A stretch of 18,547 nucleotides of DNA from Rhizophlyctis rosea. Its lineage: Eukaryota; Chytridiomycota; Chytridiomycetes; Rhizophlyctidales; Rhizophlyctidaceae. A program made the position numbers and the translations under genes. Below the pieces are notes generated by a model, which was not told the DNA's origin, ran no database searches, and saw only the letters and a program-made list of their open reading frames with translations. Below, piece after piece: positions 9,503 through 18,547 of the stretch (within the stretch, counting starts at the first letter, position 1; each line of letters opens with the position of its first letter). The stretch covers positions 1-18,547 of the forward strand of contig JADGJC010000543.1 of assembly GCA_027596075.1 (NCBI GenBank). The letters run 5' to 3'.

Positions 9503-10363
9503 TGATAAGAATGTGTATTGACAATATTCCAAACAGGGATAGAAATGACAATATTTGAAAGTTATTTGCGAAACCCTTGATGCGAGAGGGGTTTCCCACG
9601 CTGTTCTGCTTTTTAAGAAGTGGCCAAGGATTGGGAATTTGGGGGCCAATCGATGCATTCCCAGCCCACTGTCTGCACTGTCTGCACCCAAACGGGTGGC
9701 GTCTATTCTCTCCAAAATACAATGTCACATGGAATGAGACAGACCATCATCGAATGCCATCATCAGTCTCAGCACATCGCCACAGGGTCTGGAGGCCTTT
9801 CATGGACGGCACAACATTGATGAATGATGCTCAGCAACACCGCCCAGATGTTCGTAAAAGGACCCTAAGAGCTAATCACAACTATTCGCTATCTGCACCA
9901 TCACAATAAGTCATCAGAAGTAACCACTGCATGATGATTGCATGCGAGGGCGTCAATGCAATAAAATGCGCGACCTGGCGTGGGCCGCAGGAACGGCGCT
10001 TGTTACTCTTGTTCGGACCACAGACACTGTGCCCCTCATACTATTCCTCTCGATGTTTCTGATTCGCTGGGATTAATCGCTTGATTATTGCGAGAAGGAC
10101 CCTCCTAATACTCATTCCAGCAATTGTTTGAGAGTATCTCACCTGAACTGCTGCTCATAAAACATATGTGAATTGTATGGTGAAGCAATCCTAAACGTGC
10201 ACCAAAATGTTTATCACCATCATTGGGGATGACCGCAGACCCCGCAGGTACCTGTCAGGAACTGAGTGTTTTGATTGTAAGTGCAGTTCCTGGAAAGCAT
10301 ATGAGTTAGAGAATTTTTTCTGTTGACACAGAGAGCAGATAAGATGGCTGAAATCAATGTTTG
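9503..10363. other. 5' flank of the phosphatase gene and non-coding stretch
   Basis: The first 200 bases should hold the minus-strand promoter and leader of the phosphatase gene; no clear TATA or CCAAT box stands out. The minus-strand frame upstream of 9502 stays open to about 9715 without an intron, so an N-terminal extension cannot be excluded. The remainder (9740-10363) shows only short frames. Confidence 0.4.
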
Positions 10364-10443
10364 CGGGTGGGAGGGGGTGACGACCAGGGGAAAGGGGGGG
10401 AGGGATAACGGGGGGTGGGGGCGAGGGAGGGAAGGAAGGAGGG
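10364..10443. other. G-rich tract with quadruplex potential
   Basis: The plus strand carries many runs of three to seven G separated by short loops, including a run of seven at about 10394-10400 and several of four to six after 10410. It is not a tandem repeat of one unit. A G-quadruplex on the plus strand, or simple sequence drift, are both possible. Confidence 0.6.
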
Positions 10444-10798
10444 AATCAACGGGGTCACCGCAATGCGACATTTTCACCATCATATGGTCAGGGCAACCTT
10501 GCGGCGGGATCATCGCCTCAACTCTAACGAATTTTGGTCATGATGGAGCGCCGTGTTTCGAATACGACAAAAATCTATGAGCATCCCTCCAGCATCTGCT
10601 TACGCAATTACCATCTACCCCAATCAAGTCAGATGAAGTCTAGCTTCTCGGACAGTATCACGTCCCTCAATCAGAAACATTTGACACGTGATGCGAATCA
10701 ACCCTAATCAGGAAGTGAAATCACCGAGGGACGTCACACGATCAGTGTGAAAGTGATAAAAGCCCTTACACTTCCAGCCAACTTCCACCTCTCGTCAG

Positions 10799-11025
10799 TA
10801 GCTGGACAATTGGGTTAGAACACATGAGGGTGGGACCGCATTAGCTGGACAATTGGGTTAGAATCGAACTGAGGGTGGGACCGTCTTAGCTGGACAATTG
10901 GGTTAGAACACATGAGGGTGGGACCGCTGGACATTTGGGGTCCGTGGAGTGCTGGGATCTCAGGACAGTTGGGGTCAGCGGAGTGGAGGGATCTGCTGGG
11001 GCAATTGGGGTCTGGGGGGTGGACA
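10799..11025. repeat. Compound minisatellite with a shared GGACAATTGGG core
   Basis: Three units of 43, 45 and at least 41 bases start at 10799, 10842 and 10887, each opening TAGCTGGACAATTGGGTTAG and containing GAGGGTGGGACCG. The first and third are identical over 41 bases, and the middle one differs around CGAACT. They run directly into three shorter, more degenerate units (about 10926-11025) with GGACATTTGGGGTC, GGACAGTTGGGGTC and GGGCAATTGGGGTC followed by GGAGTG and GGGATCT. The near-perfect copies suggest recent expansion of the left part. Confidence 0.9.
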
Positions 11026-11266
11026 AATAACTTCAGAGTAGAAATGCATTCACGACACTGTACATACTATCATAATATACCTGCGCAATATACTTTATGC
11101 TTGTTGACCGACATCTCTCGTATGTGTGATTCAATGAAGTCAATGTGTATTGTGTGGAGTTGGTGGCGACTGCGCAGCGCGCTATCTTTTTTTCGCTTGA
11201 CCCCTCCGCCGCGAACCACATAACTCAGCATCGTCCAACAGCACAGAGTCTCCTCACAGCGGAAAA
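11026..11266. other. No gene recognised
   Basis: Mixed sequence with short frames on both strands and nothing recognisable. It ends in a T-rich and C-rich stretch (about 11187-11210) ahead of the small frame at 11267. Confidence 0.4.
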
Positions 11267-11500
11267 ATGACGACGGAACAAACGCTGGAGCAACCAGCAA
11301 AACTTCTGGGTATCCATGACGAGTATCAAGGATTCTTACATGCCATGACTGAAGCAAGAGCAACCTTCCGCATTCTCCCTACTCACGGCAGCTGCTGGCG
11401 CATCAACCTACAACCTTACAACTTGCTACCCCCTTACTATCCCAGCAACTGCTCGAAGGGACTTTCGCCTTCCTTCTCATTCTTGGATTGGGTATTTTGA
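11267..11500 (+). CDS. Small hypothetical frame, doubtful
   Basis: An ATG with A at -3 opens a 77-codon frame beginning MTTEQTLEQPAKLLG, ending at 11500. A possible intron (GTATCC donor near 11311, CGGCAG acceptor near 11390) would shorten the product to about 50 residues. A neighbouring frame that ends at 11541 reads a hydrophobic segment (LLEGTFAFLLILGLGILIDS) and could be a membrane segment if another splice joined it. No family is recognised, the length is within chance expectation, and there is no supporting context. Confidence 0.18.
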   Translation: MTTEQTLEQPAKLLGIHDEYQGFLHAMTEARATFRILPTHGSCWRINLQPYNLLPPYYPSNCSKGLSPSFSFLDWVF

Positions 11501-12749
11501 TTGATTCCACTTTGGGTTGTTGCTCACATCTGAATGTATAGGTTTCTTCAATTATCAGTCATACAGTGTGCAGTCAAGAGTCTGACCCCTCGGTCTCCTC
11601 AATCTCTTTATTTTTCAAGTAGATCATATATCAGGATGGTCAGAACCTCTCCGAACTCATCTTCCTCACGGTTGCTTGCAATGATGGTCACAACCATAGA
11701 CCTCTAATCAACACTGACTGCTACAAAATCCCATGCATGCCGCGTATCCCGTTTCCGTGGGGACGCCGGCTGAGCCTATGCAAGGAAAATGTGGTAGGAG
11801 TACCGTCAGATGCTGTCAAAGAGGGAGGGATGATGTAGACAAGAAACATAGTAAACATCTATTCATGACGAGGTTATGAGCGTCATTGTAATAGACACGT
11901 ACCACTGCTTAACCACATGATGATGATGTGAAGCTAGGCGAGTGATCGAAGTCCTTCTTCCTTTTCCTTTCAGGAAGGATTTGACCAAGATGGAGTTATC
12001 TCGTGGTGTTTCGTGGTGAAGATAAGGAGAACAGTCAGGCAGAGTTTCGGCTTGCCTACTGGTGCCTCAAATAACTATTGTGGTCTCCGAGAGCGCACGT
12101 TCCATGAATGACTCTGACTTTTTGCATGCTAATCGGAAGAGAATGAACTGGTACTGAGAAAAGAGCGATCATTTTGACAAGATGAGAATTGGTATCATCT
12201 TGAAAAGACCATAGGATGTAATCTTGCAATGGGGCAGGTTGATACTGAGCTGCCGCCGACTCGGAGATATCTGTTTTGGTCATAATTCCACTAGTGCGTG
12301 TAAGATGGTCTAGCAATTCGCAAAAATGAAGTGCGGACAAATTGACTACTTCGCTCATTACGTTCATGGCGCAATTTCAGACCGGTATTGTACCATTGCT
12401 CAAGTCTCTCAGTGTAAAGGTACTGGAGTAGCTTAACTTTCAGATGAGTGGTGGACTCATTGCACTGGCCTCAGGTCCACAAAGAGAATTTGTTGAGGAA
12501 GAGTATAGATATCGCCATTGCTGAGTGCTGGCACTCAGATATATTGGCATGAGTTGCATGTCAAAGCAAGTTATTACACTCGTGCATAACACGAAAGGCA
12601 TGTTGTTGCTAAGGCATCTGAGGAGCAGAGAGGTCAAATCCACCACTCATGGAGTATCGCAAGGTTGTGATAGGCGAGCAAGTCCAGTTCACCCACAAAG
12701 GACGATCCCCAGTTACTGCAGGGGTCGATTATGGAAAGTGTCGATTGGA
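11501..12749. other. No firm gene; scattered protein-like frames on the minus strand
   Basis: Two minus-strand stretches look somewhat protein-like but do not join. One (about 12295-12470) reads LLQYLYTERLEQWYNTGLKL and continues through RHERNERSSQ before a stop. The other (12056-12367) starts at a true ATG and reads PAPLQDYILWSFQDD and VKMIALFSVPVHSLP. They overlap in different frames, so they cannot both be coding as they stand. They may be a gene relic with frameshifts or chance. No family is assigned. Confidence 0.3.
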
Positions 12750-15240
12750 TTGCTGGACATTGAGATGATGTCTCAATAGCTCCCGCGATACGTGCATCGT
12801 TTCGGACCGCAAAAATGATTGACGATGACAGCTATAAGAATGTCACGGGCCAATTAGTGACAAACTGTTGACAGCTTCAACCTGGCACCTCCTTGCCGTT
12901 CTGTTGAGGTATTGAATTTAATCTTTCATCGAGAAGCAGCCGAGCGCAGCGCTCAGAATGCATGAAGAAGATGTGATGATATGCAGTGCACGTCAGCATT
13001 ACCTGTCTGAAAGACGCACATCGCCTGATGCGACGTCGATGAAGGTGGATCTGCGCAGATCGATTGCACAACCGAACTCGAAGTATCTGAGCATCAGCGA
13101 TGTTGAGTACAAGGTACAAATAATGCAGTGAGATACGGAGCCGTGAAGAAAGCAGAGATTTAGAGAAGCGAAAAAGTCGTTGTATTATTGGATCTCAACG
13201 GGGATGGAACTCTCGCGGGAGCTGCAAGTCCGACAGCTTCAAAAGTGCTTTGACACAATGGCAGAAGCGCATTTGACTTGGTATTCAAGGGCTGCAAACG
13301 AATGCAACGGCTAGGTCATTGTCAGTGAGGACTCTTACTGCTGAATGTCTGCGAATAATGCGAATGACCGTCGGATCCACTACTTGATTCATCGTTCAAA
13401 CTAGAAGCTGAAATCACGTCAAACTTCAGGGAGTGGAATGGCAGTAGCTAGCAGTCGGTGCTAACAATCTCATCCTTTCTGTAATTCCTCATGATCCAGA
13501 TTCATCGTCTCCCACATTCAGGCTGTCTATATTCCTTTATGCTGAAAGATTTTTGCATGCATTGTTAAAAAAAGAAACGCAAAAGGACTCCACGTTTGAG
13601 AAGGACTCCATGTTTTAGGCTGGTAGCCACAAAGGCCATCCGTCAAAAAAAGAAAGGAGATGATGATGGCTTTGATTATCTTCAATAACCAAGATGTCGG
13701 ACATGGAAACAGAACCAATCGATTCAACCGCTCTGGCGGACGTTCAATCCAAGTCTCCGGCAAAGGGTTAAGTATGCTTTCAGGCCTGTGACCATGCATT
13801 CGCACCCACAAGTCCCTCCCGGCAGGCCATGATTCCCAACATTGTAGACGAGTTTCTCGGAGGCAAGAAGGGTTATCTGCTGGACCTGCACGGTGATGGC
13901 GTCAAGGCAATCAGCTGCTCGGCCATGAGCCACGAGCCAATTGAGAATCTGAGATATATTTGACGGCTCATCATCGGCAAATCATGAGTGTCGTCGCATT
14001 AAGAGCTCACTGAGACCGGCGACTGACAGCAAGAAGAGCGGCGACACTCTGCAAGCTGGACACACAATTAGAAGACAGTTTGTGCCCGTGGGGGAATATG
14101 CCATGCTCGATTGATGGGTGGAGCCGTGCTCATGTCGCAAGCTTTTCGAACCCCACCAGTGTTCTTTGGGTCGTACCCCTCGATCTTTTTTCACCTTCCC
14201 GCTGTCAACTTGCCTATGGTCAAGAACACTCGAGTTTGTTTGGAAGGTTTGTAGTACGACCAGATCAATGTTCCGGCGACGCTGTCACAAAAAAGGAAAG
14301 AAGGACGAAAAGACATGGTCCTGCAGCAGGAGTCTGGTCCGATTGTAGGTGGATTCAACCAAACAGCATGCTGGTTCTTCTTCACAGTCGGGATGCCTAG
14401 GATGCTGGCAGCGACGGCAAACGAACCATCAGGTTTTGAGAGTCAAGGTGAGGAATATGATCATTGATCACGGCATTGAATAGGAACGCGAGACTATGAA
14501 GATATGACTGCCTTAAGCAAACCACGATGGCATGTCATCCGCTCAAATTTAATACAACTTCTTTTGGTGATAGCCATACCTCATCCTCCATCCAAGCAGA
14601 TTCCGATACTGTGCTTCCACTGCTAGTATCGTCATATTTGAATGTTCAAGCACATTGCGAAATCAGCCTGAAGAGATCCGTTGTTCACGAATCTAGCACA
14701 CCCGGTTGTCAAACACGACCAAAATGCCATCCATGAAAATCCAGACTTATTTTTTCCTTCCTAATTGCCTTTATTTCTCCCGGAGCCTTTTCAAAGCGCC
14801 TTCTGTCGTCATTTTCGTCTCAATTATTCTTGCAAAATCGCGTAACGTCAACAATGAAAATCGCCAAAAAAGAAATATGCCATCAACTCTCGAGTCTCAA
14901 GGACTCTCAGGGTCCATGTCCGCCAGTCTGGCAGTGATGGATGTGTGGCGCCTGTACGAAAGTGAGTCCAGTGCCACCATTGCCGTCTGGGGTTCCACAT
15001 CACGCGCAAAGTTGGTTCCCTTGCATCCCCATCAAATTCGCACCTCCAGTCACGGGCCTGGTCTGGGACCCAACATTTTCGTGTCTGACATTTGAAACGA
15101 GACCTTCACCAGTTCGTTATGTCTTAGTCCGGGTCGAGACACACTCTTTTTTTTCTCACCTTCGTTAAGTAAGACCTGCCTATCTATTAAAGGGTGCATC
15201 GATTCGTGCTGTAAAGCTTCTGTCCTATCAGCAGCCTTTG
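12750..15240 (+). repeat. Decayed segmental duplication, copy B
   Basis: This is the partner of 2100-5960, shorter by about 1.4 kb, mainly because the stretch matching 3600-4780 is absent. Clear anchors are 12759-12832, 13503-13527, 13662-13715, 13870-13925, 14121-14225, about 14797-14900 and 15165-15200. A perfect 7-bp inverted repeat (ATTGAGA at 12759-12765 and TCTCAAT at 12771-12777) occupies the same place as a 6-bp one in copy A (TGAGAT at 2115-2120 and ATCTCA at 2124-2129), although arm and loop positions are shifted. Like copy A it follows the phosphatase gene in the same relative orientation, which points to a single duplication of a larger unit. Confidence 0.65.
13160..13960 (+). pseudogene. 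Coding fossils with repeated LLDLNGDG-type motifs in copy B
   Basis: Near 13174-13250 one frame reads EKVVVLLDLNGDGTLAGAAS before a TGA. About 700 bases downstream (13829-13960) another reads KKGYLLDLHGDGVKAISC and continues to a TGA after ENLRYI. An acidic segment MSDMETEPIDSTALADVQSK (from 13694) precedes the second and ends at TAA. The two DLNGDG-like blocks suggest the ancestral protein had this loop more than once, as in FG-GAP, dockerin or EF-hand repeat proteins. Stops between blocks and the absence of splice sites argue that it is dead. The exact family is not recognised. Confidence 0.35.
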
Positions 15241-15712
15241 CTTGTCGGTTCTTCCGCTCAGTCGGGGTGGCGTTAAGGAAGGTTTGTTTACTTGTTTACT
15301 TTACCTCCACTTGTGGTATCTCACCTGTGCTATTTTTGTAGTATTGCACGTTACTGGAGCTCATACCAAATGCCACTGTTCTCCAATCATAGTACAAGCA
15401 ATACCAGTTCCGACGTCGACTGGTAGCCACTTGCGCAACATACCTTGTTCTACATCTCTATATTTGTAACGTGCGAAGGCCCCGGCATATTTCTGCCGAA
15501 AAGTCTCAGCAGTGTTTTCCCGCTTCGTATTCGTGCGGCGGTAGCCTCCTTTGTCATATTCCTATTCATAGCCACTGGTGACGCACATTCATAGAAAGCA
15601 GACGGAGAGTTTCCTACTTATTGAACTGAGGTCACCTCTCCCTTTTGCCTGCCCGCCTTCCCCACCACCGCTCTATCAAACCCGACCCCCCCCCACCCTC
15701 CCAACAACAACA
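15241..15712 (+). promoter_or_regulatory. Upstream region and pyrimidine-rich leader of the TCP11/SOK1 gene
   Basis: No gene is seen here. The last 85 bases before the start codon are strongly pyrimidine-rich, with a C run at about 15685-15694, then CAACAACAACA directly before the ATG. Such CT-rich stretches and CAA-rich leaders are common near fungal transcription and translation starts. The coding frame stays open upstream to 15578 but has no ATG there, so it is most likely untranslated leader. No clear TATA box was identified. Confidence 0.5.
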
Positions 15713-18231
15713 ATGGATAAGATTGATACCGCCACCCTTTCCGTCTCTACTTCCGAACCCACATCCTCTACCCCGGCTGCGGCCACTTCTTCCCTGTCCT
15801 CTAGTGTTGGTTTAACAATGTCCACAAGTCAGACATTGACTGCTGGTGCCAGCACGGTCGCAGCAGCGGCGACATCCAATTTCACCACTGCTTCCATTCC
15901 AGCTGTCAGCAACAATCGGATATCTATACATGTGACCCCACTGGGTTTGGCTAGGCGGCTATCCTCTACACCACCCATATCCATAGCCGGTCCGAATACC
16001 ACTCTCATATTACGCAAATCAAAATCTATATCTTTCTACATTTCCCTTCAGCCCACCAGCAGCACGTCGCGCCGCCCATCAATCCCTCCCTTCCGCACCT
16101 CCTCCTCCCGCCCAACAGCCGATGACCTCGCCCGCCGCCTCACAATCCGCCAAACTCGTGCTAACCTCCGCCGCTCAATGCACCTCCACGACACCCGCCT
16201 CCGTCTCCGCCGCCGAGCAGAACACATCCGCTACCGCACACTCCTCCAACGTCAACGTGACCGTCTTCATTCGCTTAAGGTTCGGGCACAATCGGAATAC
16301 GCCGTGAGCGCCGCTAACCTCCGCCGTGAGCTTATCCTCAAAACGCACGTTGAGCGCTGTGGAAAGGCTGTGGAGCATGCACAGACTGTTGCGATGATGC
16401 ATAAGTTGAAGAAGTTTTTGGAGTTGAGAAGGGCGTTTTCGGAGAATTTTAAGGATTTTTTGGAGGAGGGTGAGAAGGAAGGGGAGTATGAGATGGATGA
16501 GTATGAAGTTGCCGTGCCGGCGTATAGGCATAGTGTGTCGGGATCGAAGGAGAAACATGCGAATTTGAAGAGTTTGCGAGGGGAGTTGGCGGCGCTGGAT
16601 ACTGCTTCCGCGCAAGTTGACGAAGATGGTCAAATCGAAACCAACACCTCTCCTCGTCGACGAGCTATCAGTGCTCCAGATCTCCGGCAACTATCTCTTG
16701 AAGACAGAGAAGACGACGAAGAAGAAGAAGACACCGACGATCAAGAAACACTAGTAGACATGATCAAACGCCTCAAAGTCATCCCCCTCGAACTCTTCGA
16801 ATCCGTCCCCGACGACAACTACATCGCCCTCCTCCCCCTCCTCCCACCAAACATAACCCGCTTCACCCTCCGCGAACTCGACCTCTCCGAAATCCTCTCC
16901 TCCGCCCAACTCCGCCACGACCTCTACTTCGACCCCGACCTCAAATTCAAACTCAACAACGACGGCGAGGCGTGGGAGGTCAAGATGCTTAAAACTAACA
17001 CTTACTGGGACACCTTGGCACACGAAGTCGAAGTCCTCAACGAAACGTGGCGGATTCCCTTGCTTGTTCACGAAATCAAGGGATGTCTGAGAGAACTGTT
17101 ACCGTATGAGGAAGGGAAGGTTGAGGAGGTTGAGAGGGGGATCGATGTGGAGTTGGTGAAGCAGGAGGTTGAGCATGGTGTTTTGGATGTGGTAGCGCTT
17201 GTTGAGTATGTTGGTGGGGTGATGAAAGCTACGTGTGCGCCGGTGAGGGATGGGATGGTTGATGCGATGTGTGAGGAGGCGAGGCAGGGGAGGGTGGTGA
17301 GAAGTTTGAGGACTTGTTTTACGGTTTTGGAATTGATGCGGTTGGTGAGTACTTTGGTTGGTCATGTCGATTGCTGGAGTTCAAGTGCTTACGGGTCTTT
17401 TTACTATTCAAGGACTTTGCAAATGACCAGCTCCACCGCGTCCGCCCATACGTCGTCGAACACGCCCACGACTTCGAATGGCGATGGTTCAAAACCCATG
17501 TCGAAGCACACTCTCTCTCTCTCGACTCAACTCGCGCATGGCTCCACTCTGCTCTCTCGCTCCCAACCACACCTCAACCCTTCACTTTGACCTTCAAGTC
17601 CCTCACCAACCTCCACATTCACGCCCTCCTCTCCCTCGTCCTCTCCACACCAAACCTAACCGACACACCCGCCCCACCATTCCCCGAAACACTACGCATG
17701 GACACAAGTCGCCTCGTACATCTCTACAACGACTGGCAAGACATCACGATTATGGGTGTATTGCTAGTATTGTTCAGACAAGCCTGTGGAGGACGATGTG
17801 GAGTGGAAGATGTTCGCAAAGCTAAGCGCGAGTTGTGGGTTTTGGTCAACGATGCTGGCACTAGTATGGGACATGTTTCTGCGCATATTGTGAGGGAGGC
17901 TGGGCGGATTCGCGGACGTGCATTTTCGGAGGAAGAGGCGCGGGTGTTTGCGGGGATGGTGGAGTCGACGCTCAACCCGGAGTCTAAAATCTACAGTATG
18001 ATGCAGGGGAGGGTTGGGAAGCTTTTAGCCAGTTATTGTTTGGAGGAGGGAGGGGTGGAGAGTGGGGAGATTGTGAAGTGTGGGTGGGGGGAGTGTGCGG
18101 GGGAGGTGAAGGATTTGGGAGAGAGGGTTAAGAAGTTGGCGGATTTCAATAGAGGGGTGTATGGGAGTTTGTATTGGGCTTGTTTGGAGAGGGAGGAGGG
18201 GGTGTTGAAGGGTGTTGAGGGGAGTGTTTGA
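15713..18231 (+). CDS. TCP11/SOK1 family protein
   Basis: Two exons, 15713-17344 and 17413-18231 (TGA), separated by a 68-nt intron (GTGAGT to TTCAAG), give 816 residues. The start ATG has A at -3 and G at +4. Residues 1-135 are Ser/Thr/Ala-rich and low complexity. Residues 136-250 are very basic and helical (DLARRLTIRQTRANLRR), likely a coiled coil. An acidic run (EDDEEEEDTDD) lies near 330-345. The TCP11 domain runs from about 384 to the end: LRHDLYFDPDLKFK, then across the intron DFANDQLHRVRPYVVEHA, then FPETLRMDTSRLVHLYNDWQ, and LNPESKIYSMMQGRV near the C-terminus. In yeast, SOK1 was found as a suppressor of protein kinase A loss; in mammals TCP11 acts in sperm cAMP signalling. The biochemical activity of the family is unclear. 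The family assignment is confident; the intron-free N-terminal 130 residues are less certain because they are low complexity. Confidence 0.88.
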
Positions 18232-18295
18232 AAAGCATGGTATTCTGCTTAATTTTTAGATTGTAGATAAATAGTTTGTTGTTGCTAATGTAGCG
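18232..18295. other. AT-rich spacer downstream of the TCP11/SOK1 gene
   Basis: Sixty-four AT-rich bases follow the TGA and should contain part of the 3' UTR. GATAAATA at about 18266-18273 is the nearest thing to a polyadenylation signal; there is no canonical AATAAA. Confidence 0.35.
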
Positions 18296-18490
18296 TCACA
18301 GTGTTGTTATGTAGATTATGTCTTCGATAGTTCTTCGGCTAATGAAACGTCTGATTACAGATGCCTTTGACTTTTCGTCGTATTTGATCGTGGGAAGGTT
18401 GTGGCGGCACCAGGCGATATTACCCATTTCAGTTATCTCTGGATTCTTCCATCTCTGAATTAATCCATTCCAAGAATCAAGTTCTTCAAC
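18296..18490 (-). CDS. Possible last exon of a convergent gene, partial
   Basis: On the minus strand a frame is open from after a TGA (18491-18493) to a TGA at 18296-18298, 64 codons. It reads like a globular protein end: VEELDSWNGLIQRWKNPEIT, then GNIAWCRHNLPTIKYDEKS, then a basic and Ile-rich tail. If real it would be the terminal exon of a gene entering from the right edge and converging on the TCP11/SOK1 gene with about 64 bases between stops. No clear acceptor precedes it (the upstream sequence is T-rich and ends in GAG or AAG), no family is recognised, and an open frame of this length can occur by chance. Confidence 0.27.
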   Translation of the reverse strand, partial: VEELDSWNGLIQRWKNPEITEMGNIAWCRHNLPTIKYDEKSKASVIRRFISRRTIEDIIYITTL

Positions 18491-18547
18491 TCAAAAAAAC
18501 GGATTTTCACGTCCTTCGATTCCGACCGATATTGAAAAAATATGTAC

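Noticed and set aside
10220..10330. Possible last exon of a small cysteine-containing secreted protein (minus), ending GTCGVCGHPQ
   Set aside because: A good acceptor (CTAAC then TTTCCAG) precedes it, but only about 22 codons follow and no upstream exon or start could be found.
11380..11541. Hydrophobic frame resembling a membrane segment
   Set aside because: No start codon in frame, no reliable splice sites and no homologue recognised; probably chance.
14140..14165. TTCGAACCCC resembling a tRNA T-arm
   Set aside because: No matching acceptor, D-arm or anticodon stem nearby; it lies in a coding fossil aligned with copy A.
15578..15712. Upstream extension of the TCP11/SOK1 frame
   Set aside because: The frame is open but begins with GTG, has no ATG, and overlaps a pyrimidine-rich leader; the ATG at 15713 has a good context.

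Overview
The window looks like nuclear DNA of a fungus. Two multi-exon genes are interrupted by short introns (50, 108, 62, 65 and 68 nt) with GTATGN or GTGAGT donors and YAG or CAAG acceptors. One gene encodes a TCP11/SOK1 family protein whose start codon follows a pyrimidine-rich leader, as is common in fungi. Coding density is low and there are several minisatellites. An early-diverging lineage such as a chytrid is possible, but I cannot place the species.

Layout from left to right. Positions 1-424 hold a poly-C tract and nothing else recognised. Positions 425-1075 (minus) are a decayed partial copy of the phosphatase-like gene found intact further right. Positions 1693-1926 (minus) are a short protein-like open frame of unknown nature. 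Positions 2100-5960 ('copy A') are a degenerate segment that reappears in the same order and orientation at 12750-15240 ('copy B'). Positions 6169-6537 are a ~30 bp minisatellite. Positions 7424-9502 (minus) are a five-exon gene for a 597-residue protein with an FCP1/NLI-type HAD phosphatase domain, a probable SPOC domain and an RRM-like C-terminal fold. Positions 9503-12750 are mostly non-coding, with a G-rich tract and a second minisatellite at 10799-11025. Positions 15713-18231 (plus) are the two-exon TCP11/SOK1 gene (816 residues). A possible terminal exon of a convergent gene lies at 18296-18490 (minus).

The main structural result is that the left third of the window is an old, decayed direct duplication of the centre and right. 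The order [phosphatase gene, minus] then [A/B segment, plus] occurs twice: once ruined (425-5960), and once with the phosphatase gene intact (7424-15240). Both copies of the A/B segment retain fossils of a plus-strand coding sequence with a Leu-Asp-Leu-Asn-Gly-Asp-Gly type motif, but neither has a usable reading frame.

The most interesting gene is the phosphatase. A HAD/FCP1-like catalytic domain joined to a SPOC-like domain, a fold known elsewhere to read phosphorylated RNA polymerase II tails, and to an RRM-like domain would be an unusual one-chain combination. It suggests, but does not show, a nuclear role in transcription or RNA metabolism. All exon joins and domain calls come from reading the sequence by eye; no search was run.
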